Shown in pieces: positions 48,901 to 60,617 of a DNA stretch of 64,000 nt. The notes under the pieces were generated by a model that was not told the origin of the DNA, made no database searches, and saw only the letters and a program-made list of their open reading frames with translations. The stretch's first letter is position 1; every line of letters starts with the position of its first letter. This stretch comes from Anas platyrhynchos (Eukaryota; Chordata; Aves; Anseriformes; Anatidae): contig NC_092602.1 in NCBI RefSeq assembly GCF_047663525.1, positions 10,165,501 through 10,229,500 on the forward strand. The letters run 5' to 3'. The translations under genes and the position numbers were made by a program.

Positions 48901-51900
48901 TTTTTTCCTCAAATCTTGGATTTGAATTCAAAATTAAATGGAACATGAAAAAGTCAAATATTCAGAAATAAAGCAAAGACGGTTGTCCAAAAACTCAGTA
49001 GCCTTTCTAGTGCAAACAAACCAGCCAGATGGAAAAAGAGTGACTGTGGGCAGCTGTCTGTGCAAGAAAACACAAGCCCATTTCAAAATGGATTCAACTT
49101 GCTAACGTTACATGTATAAATTTGGAGCTCATTTGTTACTCCCATGAGCTTTGAAAAATAAACCAGACTGGGTCAAGAAAGCAAATGTTTTCATTAACTT
49201 CCGATTTTTTACTTGCAGCCATGAACTTGGTCAGGGCTCTGGGAAAGCAGCAGAGCATCAAGTCACAGCCACAAGAAAATTCTGGGACACTTTTCATTGC
49301 AGGTTTTATTTAGGAGAATGGTAGATCACCAGCCTCTCATCCTTCAAGGCAACATAGCCGAAGACTTGCTTCAAAACGTTTAAGAAAGGCCAAAGGCTTT
49401 TTGGTCTGTTATATGGCTTGCACTTAAAAAGAAAAAAAAAAAAAAAAAAAGCACAGAACAATGGGAAAGTTCCAGAAAAGGATATTTAGAGAAGATAAAT
49501 GGGGTGACCCAGATAATTATAAGCCTGTCATCCTGGCATCTATCCCAGCAAAATAATGGAATGGCAGAGACAGGACATGATTAAGAAAGAAAGGAAATAA
49601 GTAACAGCAATCAACAAGGTTTTGTGGAAAACAGAGTCTGTCAAATCACCTTCTATCGTTGAGCCGACAGATGTGGCTAATAGGGATAACAGTGTCAGTG
49701 GAACAGACTTCTGGAAGGCGGCTGATATTTTGATTGAGAAACCAGAACGATATGAAGTGAACACAGCATACATTAAATAAAAAAACTGGCTGACAGGTGT
49801 CAAAATCTAATTTTAAATAGGAACCTCTGAGTCAGTATGTTTCCAAAGGGGTCCTGCTGGGATCCGATCTTGGTCCCAAGGTATTTAACACTTTTATCCA
49901 CATCATCATCCCCAATTAAATTTGAAAAAGGCTATACTTAGAAGAGCAGTAAATAAAGACGAAGACAGGCCGCTGATGCTGAGAGATCCAGATCCCTTAG
50001 AAAGGCAGGCTGTAGCTGGACAACATCTGTTTTAACAGAGCCAAACCACATGGCCAGGAACCAAAAATACAGCCTGTATTAATGTCTGTGGGACAATGAG
50101 AAGCAGCCACAACTCTGAGAAACACTGCTCCCTCAGCCAGAGGAGCTTGGGTCCGGGAGCTCTGCATCAAGAGGGCACAAGGTGGCCACCAAGGAGCCCA
50201 GGTCTGCCCCTTACTGTAATTCACTGCAGCCACAAAACAGGGTAAAACAGATGCAAAAGAAGACCAAAAAGACAGACCCAGATACAGAAAAGAAAATGCT
50301 CCCAAGTTAGAGAAGATGCTGCTAAGCACTTGCCCTGAACCGAGCTGTCCTTGCAGACAGTTTGTTGCTGTTGCACTGTTCCCCTCTATTCCCCAGGGGT
50401 CTGTCAATACTCTGTAATCAAGCTGTGACTTTTAAGAGCAATTAAAAGACACTGATGCAGGCTAAAACAGACTCAATCACTTGGAACTGGAGGTAGTACA
50501 CTGGGGGAATCTCCCCAGAGCTGCACAGTGCTTGAAAACCCTGCATGAACTTCAGAAAGTTCCTAACAAAAACCCAATTTCAAATTCTTCCTCCAGGCCA
50601 ATATCAGGTTTGCTTATAATATCAATGATTAACACACAGCCTAAGATACATTCACTGTATTCTAATTGTCCCTAAAGGAAACTTCTGATTTAATATTGGA
50701 GGATTTTCTAGCCAACAGCTCCATTCATTATCTGCTCGCATGTTTCCATTTAATTAGGTTCTGATAATTTGAAATAGCCAGATCAGCTATGCACTGACAA
50801 CCTCAATTGAGTAAGCCCTTAGCCCATGGCTAGACCTCCCACGATATTAGCCCTAGTGCATTTTGGCGCTACTCACGAATCTTTATTTGCTGTGCTAATT
50901 AAACATTAGCGGGAATATTTTGTTACTTGTACATTTTAAGAGCTGTGATAGACGTGGCTTTCACAGGTCAGAAGCAAATTACCTAAATACTGTCTATTTT
51001 GAGATGATTATAAAGAGCTATGGGGGAAGAACAAAAAGTTGTTACCCTCAAGATGGTTTGGTAGCTTTTAGATCTACCTTTTGGGGCCAAAAATAATACA
51101 AGGAGAAATTGCTAGTTAGCACTTTTTGTAGGACCTGTGTTGTTTTAATACCTTCTATCATTTCTGCTGGTGGTGGCAAAGATTGCCTTGACGTAAAAGA
51201 ATCGGCATGACCTGTAGCAAAGTTAAGACATCAGATAAACTCCACTTAAGACTGCAGACGTGTCCTGCAGAGAGGGAGAGAGGTGTTCCAGGGATGCGGC
51301 TCTCAGCAGAGTTTCCTTTCATCTGGAACATCACCAGTTAGGTAAATGTTTTGGCATTTGGAGCAGGGCATCTCTTTGGTGTCGCTGCCTTCTTCCCACG
51401 GTGATAAGATGACCCTTTCATGCCAGCTGATACAAAAAAGTCAGCTCTGGTTCTGCCAGCAGCTTTTCTTAGTTTCAAGTACCATTTCTAGCAAGGGTGC
51501 TCCTCACTCCCTGTCAGTGAGGAGTGATGACACCGTGTCCTTCTCGTGTCACTGTATGGGCCTGCAGAGAATATTCTCTTTCTTAGCTTCTTTTCTCTAA
51601 AACAGGAAACTCATTTCTTTTACACCCGTCTCTTCTCTAGCACTTTGCACAGAGTATTCCTATGCACATTACAGTTTCAGCACAGTGAGCTCTCAATATA
51701 ACTTTTTGTCTTTAGATATTGTGATAATGCTCAGCGGCCCCAGTGCTAACTTGGGAGCTCAGTAACAACGGGGAGAGAGAAGGGCAGAAACAAGTTTAAC
51801 CTTTTCCACTGTTTCTGGCTCCATTCCTTTTACAAGGTGCCATGCATGCTTTGTCCTAAATGCAGCAGGCAAGTTCCTGTGAGGTTTAAATAGCCATTGA

Positions 51901-54900
51901 GATGACAACCCGCAGTGGAAAGGGTGACACCTTCAAGACACCACTTACATTACAACAACCGGTGAAACCGAAGCTTTGCTGTGTACTTCCAGTAGATGCT
52001 GAAATGGTGATCTCAACTATATATTTAGCTCAGCATCCCTGAGACAGCTTGTTGTATTTTTAGAGGAGCTTGATAAATGTTGCATTACATTTAAGCATGG
52101 GCGACAAGGCAGGTACATTTAGATTTTTTTCTGTTAGCATAGCAGTGAAAAGAAAAATTTTGTCCTTACTCATGTAATTCTGTTTTCTTGAAAAGTGAGC
52201 TAAGCTAGCACTTGAAATCTTTACATCTCAAATTTAAAGATGTTACTTAAAATCCGACTTCCTGTTATAGCTCTTTTATGCAAACTAGTAACCTCGTTTC
52301 AGATCACTGCCAAAGTCTTTGCATGAAGTGTAAGTGAAATATGTGGAGCAAGCTCTATGCATTTGCAATATGCCAATGCAAGTTTCAGTGCTACATTAGT
52401 TAGTACTGCTCCCAGAGAAAACTGCAACTCCCTAACAGACCCACAAACATTCACACATGAACTTCCCAGTTCTCATATTTTTGTTTAGACGAATTACAGG
52501 AATTAAGCCTTATGAGTGCTGGGTATGGCCGCAGTCCAAGATGATAGAGCTTCCTGGTCAGAAGACGATACAAGAACAATGTCTGGATTTTTTCAAAAAA
52601 AAAAAAAAAAAAAAGTTTGAAACTAGAAACAGAAAGCAGAAATAAATGTTGTTGTTTTGTAAATACATTCTGCCCTCAAGCTTATTTTTATTAAAAAAAA
52701 AAAAGTACATGCATTTATATGCAGACAGAGGACAATATACACATGCACAAACACGTACACTCGCTCGGGACAAAGTGTTTTCTATGTATACACCCCATCT
52801 GAAACAGAGCAAGCAATTCAAACTTGTAACGATGCAGTCAAAACATCTCAATTTCTCATAAGGGCTTAATATAAGAGGTGAGAGACAGCAACAAAGGGCA
52901 GCAAAAAAAATAAAGCAACTTGGAAAAAAGCACTTTGAAACTAGACTCAACAGAAGAACCTGGAACGTAAGGATTTCTCTGCTTTGGCACAGGTTCCTTT
53001 CCAGGGGTCATACAACTGTCTTGACAAGCGGCGCCAGCCCTCGTGCAGCTCGGACAGCCCAGCCCTCGCGTGCTGCAGGCGGTCACACCACGACTCCCTC
53101 CTGCTTTTACTTCCCCACCTCGCTCCTGCCCTGCTGCCTGGGAGCAGCCTCTGCAGAGCAGAATTAGGTCAGGCCCCCTGCACAGATTCGACAATGCAAT
53201 CAGCTCTTCCTCCACTGTCACACAATTTCTCTGTTCCTCAGATGGACTAAAGCAGAAGAACAACAAAAACGTGTTTCCCAGCTTAGAAACCATTGGGGTT
53301 CATGGATTCAAATCACGCAGGGAATATTACAAATGGAAACAGGTCCTGTGCATTATTTCCCATACCTGGGTAACTGAGTAATGCACTGTAGCAGTTTTAC
53401 CCAGCTCTCACTTTGAAGGACAACAGTTGCCTTAATCGCTCCATTCTGCAGGATTGCAGTAGGGAGCATTAAACAGCCTAAGGCATATTTAATAGAGTAA
53501 TGCTAATCCAAGGGAAGAAATCTGTCTACCACAAAAGTATCTGGCAAAGGGAGGAAGGAAGGAAAGAGAAGCCTAAGCTGAGTGAATGTCGGCTACTAAC
53601 CAGTACCTCACATTTGACTAAGCCTGAAGTTTCCCAAACCATCTCCTTCATATTTCCAGGAACACCAGAACTGAAGAATGAGTGGCAGAAATCTCAAGAG
53701 ACCATTAAAAGATCTGCGTAAGCAGATACATGCAGCTGTGTATACAGGGAAAAACTGTCCTCCAGATGCTCATCTCTGCTGAGGAGACTCCTCAGTCTCC
53801 ACATCCTTTTCTCAGACCTTAACGAACACAGGTGGTACTCTGATAAACTTACAGAAACGCTGCACAGATCATTTCCAGCTTTGTCATTTTGACTGTGAGA
53901 CTTCTTTCTGCTCCCTCAAGAAGCCCTTCTTAATCACATCGCATACCTGCAGCCTGCCCTCACTTTCAAGGCCACCATGTCCTGCTTGTCCTAAATCTCA
54001 CCTACAACTCAGTGAGCAAGTATTGCTCTCCTCCTAATGATCAGAACAGCTCCATCACCTTCCACTAGCATTCCAAACCGGGACTTTTTTGTGGCTCCTT
54101 TTAGCCTTGGAATGGATTCCCTGAAACAGTCCACAAAGCCATTTAATTTTCCCTGGGGCTTTCTTTTTCCTTGGTGTGAAAGAAAGTGCAAACCTTTGCT
54201 GAAAGGTAGCTGACGGGGTCACTGTTGTAACTGCCCTGCACCTATAAGCACTCTCTTTTCTACTTACACAGTCAGCTCTCTGGCACAGAGATTATATTTC
54301 TATTCCTACTTATAAAGGGCCAAATGGACTAGGTCTCTGAGCCACTGGAGTTATGAGCCATTGCAGTAATAGAAAATAAAATAACACAGATGGGATGTGC
54401 TTGCATCTAAATTTCATAAAGCATTCCAGACAAGCACGTAAGCCTATACTGGTGTTTTGGCAGTAATGCCCTTGTAGCTCATGCAGCTCACAGAACAGTC
54501 GAATTCCCAGTTGCAGCATGGGTAAGGGGGAGCTCCCCCCCAGCAGCACAGAGCAGCAGCAGACAGGACCTTCCCCTTGCAGCAGTCACCTGAAAGTGTT
54601 TATCACCTGCATTACGCAGAGCTAACTCCAGTCTGTTGGTTTACATTATTTGAGTTTCTAAATTAACCCCCTTACCAGCCAGCTAGAAGCAAACAAAAGC
54701 CACCAGTTAGTTTTCAAGTTAATTACAGCATTCTCTAAGTCAGGAGAAATGGTAATTACTAGAAATGATAATTACTAAGTTAATCTAGGCAGCTCTGCGG
54801 GAGCAGGAAATCCACGCAGTCTGCAGCACACCTCCCAAGGAAGGCTTTCTTCTTTCACTCTCTGCCTTTGTTTTTGCTCCCCATCCATGCCAAATTATCT

Positions 54901-57900
54901 CCTTTCGTTTCGGTAACATCTGTCCTCATTACTGCCATGGTGGGCAGCACAACCATGACAAGATGCTCTCCCTATCCTCCAGCTCTAGCCTTCTCCCGAG
55001 ACTCGGAGATCCCTGTGCACAAAGCCAGCCACGTGCCACCACACAGAAGCCCACTGCCTGCAGCTGGCATGTTTTTCAAACACACTTAACAGCCAAACAC
55101 ACAACTCTTAATAGCTGCTAATATGCAAAAACTGTGCTTCGAACCAGTGGGGGCATGAACAAAATGCAGCTCTCAAGAGAAGGAACCTGTCAATGCTCCA
55201 TCCCACACAGGACCACAAAAAAAAAAAAAGGGTGGGGAATGGTTGTGCTTTTTCTGTTCTCAGAGGTACGAAACGCCTGCTGAAAAGTTCTGTACAAATT
55301 ACAAACAGGTCAAACTCTATTCTCAAAGATATATACATGACACTTATTAACATGAACCAGAGCTGTATAGAGATAGTTGAAGGCACAATTGAGCTCAGAG
55401 TATTTAAGTTTTTATATTAATTGAAATAAATAATCCTGAAATCTATGCAAAAGTCACAGCAGGCCAGTAAACATCCAGTTGAGCCAACCCAATTTAACAT
55501 TGATGGAAACAAAGAAATTTGATTTCATGAGTTCATTCTATTCTTAACCCTAGATATTATATCCAGATATGCTTTCCAGATATTATTGTCCTTTAGAGTC
55601 CAAGATCAGATACAGTCACCAAATCCTGGAAACACCCAGGATCTAAAATAGCAGGAGTTTCACTAGAGAGAGAATGTCTCAAATCTTTTGGCTTTTATGG
55701 CTTCTAAAAACAAATACAGATAAGAATAGCTGAAGGAATTTGATTACAGAATACAGACCTAAAGAGCTTCATACATCAGGCTTTTGTATTAAATTTGTAG
55801 GCAAATCCAATTATTCAAGTATTCAATTTGTAGATATGGGGGAGAATGGAATGCATCTATCCCGGCATCTCTGACATTCTTTGAATTAAACGTCCTCTAC
55901 ATGCAAGAGAGCCCAGAGTAAAATTCACCTGCCCAGTATTCAGATGAAGATGCCACTCAGTTGTTATGCAGGCAGCCAAACATGAATCTAAATCAACATT
56001 TTATTGTAAAGGTTATTCTTAGCTGAAATACAAAGGAAATTTGCCATGCTCTGAAAGCAGCATTACTTCCTTACTCTGGCAACCAAATTCAGATTTCTAT
56101 AGCAGCAAGCACAAATCAGCGATGAAGAGAGTCTTTGCTAAAATTACCACTGCGTAAATCTCTGCTATATATTTACCCAGTTACCCATACTGAAGTAATT
56201 CCTCTCTAATGTACAATGTACAGCATGAAACATTTTAAGCTATTTTGCTCACAAGGTACTCAAGATGTTATGCTTGCTGCAAAGGCTTCTTGGAGCACGT
56301 TCCCTGCACTGCAGTGAGCTCAGCCACTCTCCAAATTCTTTTGGGGTGAATTATGGTAAAACTGGAGCACACTGAGAGAGCACAGTGAAGACACCGGAGG
56401 ACTACACGGTATGCTCACAGAAGCCGGGTTGCTTCTTCAATCCAAAATTGAAGAACAGTCAAATTTTCAGCTGAGCTGTCCTAACCCAAATACTGCCTGA
56501 TGAGGTGGCAAGCTCAGGTTAACAGCATTACCATATTAGATTTAATGGGATTTTTGCAAGGAGGACTCACATTGTAGCTTACGTGAAATAGTCTTAAGAT
56601 ATAGGTAATGTAATTCCTCCACAAATATACTCGCTCTCAGCTCTCAGTATTAGAACTTGCTTTATTTATCTGTTTTTACCAAATGACAAAAACTTGAATT
56701 TTTCCTAGGATGAAGTAATATATTTCAAAGAGTGTAATTACTGCAGAATCAGTATCAGAACTAATGGTACTAATGTAATTGTTTAAAATGAAGCCAGCTT
56801 CTGTCTCAAGAACTTGCAGGCAGAGAAGATGGATTAAATGTATCGCTTTCATTATACAGTAATAATGTATAATATCCAAAGCAATCAACACATGTATTTA
56901 CTTTCAATTGCTGCCCTTCAAACAGAGAAAACTAGGAAAAGAATAAAACCCAAATCTTCATTTTTAAAAAGACTGTAAAATTCTCAGGAACTACCAATGA
57001 AGCAGGCTAGTAAAATTCCGCTTCCTGCCTTTTGCAGCAAGCCATTTGTTAGAATAGCTATGTGTGACCTAGGATATACCATGTATCTGTACAATTGCCT
57101 CTCTACAATATAAGTATTTTGTAATATGTTCTGTAATAAATACCTTCATCTTTATCATGTGATGGCTTGACTGGAAAAGACACCTTTAAAAAGAAAGAAG
57201 CTCCCTTGCTGTCTTGGCATGGGCAATATCTTATATGTGTATGCATGTACATATACACCCATGGACATAGATTTTATACCAATAATAATCGTCAGAAATA
57301 AAGGAAGAATAGAATGAAAAAGAATAAGAAGAGTCAGAAGATGTAATGTATGCAGAAGCACTATGTTCTATACCATGATAAGAGCAGCCTAATGACTAAT
57401 CTGCTCGTTGACAGGTCCTAAGAGGATGAAAGCAATGTTGAAGAGGTAATCTCTTGTGTCCTGGCAATTAGCGTGCACAAATACTAACACGGTTGGTTAT
57501 CGGATGATGATTACTTTGTTCTTGACTCCCTGGACTACCACCAAACAAAGGGAAATAAGGCAATTTACAGTGATGGAAAGAGTTAAAGAACAAAACCAAA
57601 ACCCAAAACAACCCCCCCCCAAAAACACAGCAGAATCTGATGACTGGCACTAAAGAGATGTTGGCCACCTACTCATTACCAAGAGAACTGGATTATGAGC
57701 TAGGATGTTGCTCCAGCTCAATTTCAAAAATCAACAGCTTCTCTCTAGGTTTAGACATGCTGGAGAGTACATGTGCTTCTCACGATATGTTTCACGTACC
57801 TTCCAAACACTGTATGCTTCTTGTCCAGATATGCACAAGAGCGGAATGTGATAAAGCTGGAAAGAATAAAGACATAAGGGTTAGAATATTATCTCATTGA

Positions 57901-59700
57901 AACTCAGCAATAGCAAGCTATGCTTAAAACCAGAAAATGTATGTAACAGCCCTCTGCAAAGAGACAGATTTCTCTCTTTTCTGGAGTCCAGCTGGCCAAA
58001 TACCCTTTAACTTCTCCGTTTTGTGGGTTTTGTCTTGGATTTGTGGAGTTTGGGCTTCTCATTTTTATGCCTTACTAACATCCCCAAACAGTACTCCAAA
58101 CATGGTGGTTTGCACCATGTCCAAAAATAATCAGAGCATCTGCCTCCTTGGCCAGGCAGGCTTTGGAAAGCTTACTGCAGGACAGTGATACATGGTTCTT
58201 GCTTGAGGAGGACATTTCTTGTGCATGACTGGGAGCTTGTATCCAGCAAATGTAGTTATATAACACAACAACCCTCTGCCAGTGTAAACTTTTATCTTTT
58301 TGGATATCTACTATTTGCATTTATATATTTTTTCCATTAAATTGAACCATCTATGATCCATCTCTCCTCTGGAGAGAGAAAATTTGTGTTTTGTTACAAA
58401 CATGGCAGAAGAACACTTGAAAGCGTCAGAAGCAATGAAAACCTGCGCAACTTGGATTCTTAGTTGTGTGTATGTGTGTTATTTTTAAATTTAAACACAG
58501 GAACTGAAATAAAAAATCCAAAGTAATCTTTACTACTAAAGCTTTTCTCTAAAGCTTAATGCTTCTTTGGAAGACCTGGACTAGAAGCGTATGAGACAGA
58601 GGTTTCCACTCTGTGGTCTGCAGACCACGATGGCCCACGTTGGCTGGACATGCAGTACTGGCTCTCCTCCCTGTCTCCATCTGTTACACTACATTTGAGA
58701 CGGCTAAAAATATATAAACATTCCAAAAGCACTTTTCCATATAAGCCACTGCCTCAGGAAGTTATATGATTGCAAATAGGAGGGGCTGCAATCTACTAGT
58801 CAATCTATTAAAACGTAGCTTGCCCTAGGAAAGCTTTGAGACGCTGTAAATGCACACTCCCACACAGGGCATACATTACAACTTAGCCTTGTGCATGGAT
58901 TCTTTGCACCACTTTCTTCTTAGATATCCAAATATGTAGATTAGCAGGTGGTCACTTAAGATAGCATATAGTAATAGATACAGACAGTAACAAAAAAAAA
59001 ATCTGAGCAGAGGCAAATATTTTGAGAAAGCTCCTCAACCATTACTGCAGTCAAAATAAAATGAAGGACAATGGAATAAATACAACTCAGGGTCATCCAG
59101 GGAGAGAAGTCCTCAGCATTACTTGAGCAACCCTTTACACAGGGAACCCAGCTCACTTTGCATTGCAGTGACCACCACCTATGGGGAGAGAACCAGTTCT
59201 CAAGGTCACAACAGTTGCCCAAAGTCTCTAAACACTGCCTAGGACATTTTAAATATATAGGCAGCTGGAGTCTCTCAAGGACTTCACGTGTAAAGGAATT
59301 TCATATTTCATTTGCAAATTTTAGGGAAGCATTTACAGCAGCAGATGATGTGACTCAATATGGCACATCACTCATGAACTGTCTGTGACTCGTTTCTTGA
59401 ATACCTCCCCCACCCCCCTTTTTTTAAAGCCTCTACTCTTCCCTAATTTAGCACCTGAGTGCTGGCAGTAACATTCAAATCCAAAATAAGCTCTACAGTA
59501 ACTCAGTCCTGCAAACTGCCCGACACGTGCTTAGCCTTAAGCACGTGAGTAAGCCTATTAAACACCTCGAGACAAGCGCTTGTGTTTAATTAAATTTAAC
59601 CACACTGTTGCACAGCTTACCAGCCATAATAATACAAAGCATCATGAAGACCAACACCAAGAGTCCCCTCCCTTGCTACCCAGTCCCAACACATAGCACT

Positions 59701-59743
<43 letters not shown>

Positions 59744-60617
59744 CTCCCGGGGTTCCCAATAAAGGTACAAGTTTTTTCTTTGCAGTACCTAGACAGCAAC
59801 CAAGACACAGATGGCTCAAAGTGACACCGAGCATTTTCAGAAGTCTGCTGGCAAACATCCATATTTATGTTAGATATAAAGTAGGTTATTACAACTTTGA
59901 TATTTTAAATTTAATTTGTTGTTCTTTCTCCTTCCTTACATAATTCATTTTTTTTCCACATTTTAGTCCTTATTCTGCTTCGCACACTGAAAACCAAGTA
60001 ATTTTCTATCTCAGATCTTTCACTCTGTCATGCTTGTGTTCTGTAAGTTTGTAGAAATCAGAACTGTTCTTATGTATTTAAAAGCAGACTACTAAAAAGA
60101 AGCAATGTTTCTAAGGATTATGGTATGTATTTTATTTCATTAAGTACTCAATAAAAGTTCAATATGGGACTAAATTTAAACAGAGTGCTGAGGTACAATG
60201 ATTTCACAGGGATAAGAGTGGGGTTACACGAGAAAAAATGGAAACTACAAACCATAAAATAGAAAAGATAAATTAACGATATAATAAACCTACAAGTCTT
60301 CTCGACATGCCTCATGGTGCTCTTAGATTGGGTAACAGCAGCTGTAGCAACGCTGTTTTCAATATGCAGCACTTGACAGAATATTTCACTTGACTGAGCT
60401 TTAAAGAGTAGCTCATAAAATGTCATTTATTTTCTTAACGGAGCAAGACACAATGTCTAGAGGGAAACAATAAAATACAAAGAGCAAGCGACTACTTACA
60501 ACTGTGATTTGTTTGTGTTAGGTCCTGAATTGGCCATACTAAGAACACCACGTCCTGTATGGGACAAGTTGGGCTTGAATTCATCTTTAAAAGGTTTTCC
60601 CCAGTAAGACTCTCCAC
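45878..60617 (-). CDS. PPIL2, peptidyl-prolyl isomerase-like 2, C-terminal six exons (5' part outside window)
   Basis: Exons in transcript order: 60617-60500, 57856-57800, 48717-48645, 48496-48434, 47894-47755, 45971-45878. All junctions keep phase, and the join gives the last 180 residues or so of a protein that is about 520 long in human. Human PPIL2 is a nuclear, spliceosome-associated protein with an N-terminal U-box and a C-terminal cyclophilin domain; it has been linked to ubiquitin ligase activity. Visible here are the cyclophilin core ([52 protein letters not shown]), the [20 protein letters not shown] segment, a charged tail and the conserved end GFGDFSSW. Tyr stands where cyclophilin A has the Trp of the ligand pocket, as in human PPIL2. 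The U-box exons and promoter lie beyond 64000. Confidence 0.95.
46282..46297. repeat. T run followed by AAATAAAAAA
   Basis: 16 T in PPIL2 intron, adjoining an A-rich stretch. Simple sequence. Confidence 0.8.
47755..47894 (-). CDS. PPIL2 penultimate coding exon (charged linker)
   Basis: 140 bp with acceptor CCCACAG and donor GTAAGT. It begins [20 protein letters not shown] and ends [14 protein letters not shown]. The [10 protein letters not shown] part is close to human FRQGVGKYIN. The Glu/Lys/Ala-rich first half is longer or different from human as I recall, consistent with a fast-evolving disordered linker after the cyclophilin domain. Confidence 0.92.
48434..48496 (-). CDS. PPIL2 coding exon ([21 protein letters not shown])
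   Basis: 63 bp, exactly 21 codons, acceptor TCTCCCAG and donor GTGAGG. It covers the last strand of the cyclophilin domain and the conserved [12 protein letters not shown] motif. Confidence 0.94.
48645..48717 (-). CDS. PPIL2 coding exon ([20 protein letters not shown])
   Basis: 73 bp with acceptor TCTTTTAG and donor GTAACT. The first base completes the Arg codon begun in the preceding exon. It encodes [14 protein letters not shown], then [10 protein letters not shown], nearly identical to human. Confidence 0.94.
49432..49450. repeat. A run (19 A)
   Basis: Preceded by CACTTAAAAAG. It lies immediately before the old CR1 fragment and may be the tail of another retroposed copy into or beside which the CR1 lies. 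Confidence 0.8.
49440..50330 (+). mobile_element. Old CR1-type LINE, reverse-transcriptase segment (degenerate)
   Basis: The + strand follows the old amniote CR1 ORF2: GGTGACCCAGATAATTATAA, CAGCAAAATAATGGAATGGC, AATCAACAAGGTTTTGTGG, ACAGACTTCTGGAAGGCGG, ATTTTGATTGAGAAACCAG and GGGGTCCTGCTGGGATCCGA. Frames are broken by stops and indels, so it is dead. Similarity fades after about 50 kb but continues through an AAGCAGCCACAACTCTGAG-like part to about 50330. It is antisense to PPIL2. It is of the same broad CR1 age class as the 3' piece at 39125, but the two are separate loci. Confidence 0.8.
52595..52614. repeat. A run (20 A)
   Basis: It ends a stretch that reads like a short open frame (52457 onward), but no retroposed gene is recognised upstream of it. 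A second A run lies near 52694-52705. Confidence 0.8.
57800..57856 (-). CDS. PPIL2 coding exon ([18 protein letters not shown])
   Basis: 57 bp with acceptor TTCCAG and donor GTACGT. The first base completes the Phe codon of SQFF; the last two begin Arg. It contains the cyclophilin motif [18 protein letters not shown], where Tyr replaces the ligand-pocket Trp of cyclophilin A. Confidence 0.94.
58595..58760. mobile_element. Possible hAT-type non-autonomous DNA transposon remnant
   Basis: AGAGGTTTCCACTCTGTGGT followed by CTGCAGACCACGATGGCCCA resembles the start of MER5/Charlie-like hAT elements (CAG.GGTTC..A..CTGTGGTC-GCAGACCAC). It includes a perfect 16-bp palindrome, GTGGTCTGCAGACCAC, at 58613-58628. 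The other terminus is not recognisable, so the extent is a guess. Confidence 0.35.
59490..59590. repeat. Old amniote interspersed repeat fragment with paired E-boxes
   Basis: CAGTCCTGCAAACTG, then CACGTGCTTAGCCTTAAGCACGTG followed by AGTAAGCC, resembles a palindromic interspersed repeat seen in turtle and bird genomes (as I remember it). The 24-bp core at 59524-59547 has perfect 10-bp arms, each carrying CACGTG. A 12-bp palindrome, ACAAGCGCTTGT, follows at 59572. Family name not known to me. Confidence 0.45.
59703..59741. repeat. (CA)19 microsatellite
   Basis: 19 uninterrupted AC dinucleotides, likely polymorphic. Open frames on the minus strand here encode only Cys-Val repeats and are artefacts. 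Confidence 0.97.
60500..60617 (-). CDS. PPIL2 coding exon (GGESYWGK...NTNKSQ)
   Basis: 118 bp with acceptor TTCTTTCAG and donor GTAAGT. It encodes [20 protein letters not shown], then [19 protein letters not shown] and two bases of Phe. This is the first half of the cyclophilin active-site region. The preceding exon (expected to end near DPTGTGTG) is not in the window. Confidence 0.95.

Larger units (their letters stand above)
48718..57799 (-). other. Large PPIL2 intron (9.1 kb)
   Basis: Standard splice sites at both ends (GTACGT donor, TTTTAG acceptor). It holds an old CR1 fragment at 49440-50330 and A runs at 49432 and 52595. No other gene is recognised. Confidence 0.85.
57857..60499 (-). 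other. PPIL2 intron (2.6 kb)
   Basis: GTAAGT donor at 60499-60494 and CAG acceptor at 57857-57859. It contains a (CA)n microsatellite at 59703, a possible hAT remnant at about 58595 and an old palindromic repeat at about 59495. Confidence 0.85.

Noticed and set aside
49540..49803. 87-codon minus-strand frame near 49.6 kb
   Set aside because: It is antisense to an old CR1 reverse-transcriptase fragment and has no independent support.
59617..59943. Cys-Val or His-Thr repeat proteins around 59.7 kb
   Set aside because: These are translations of the (CA)19 microsatellite.
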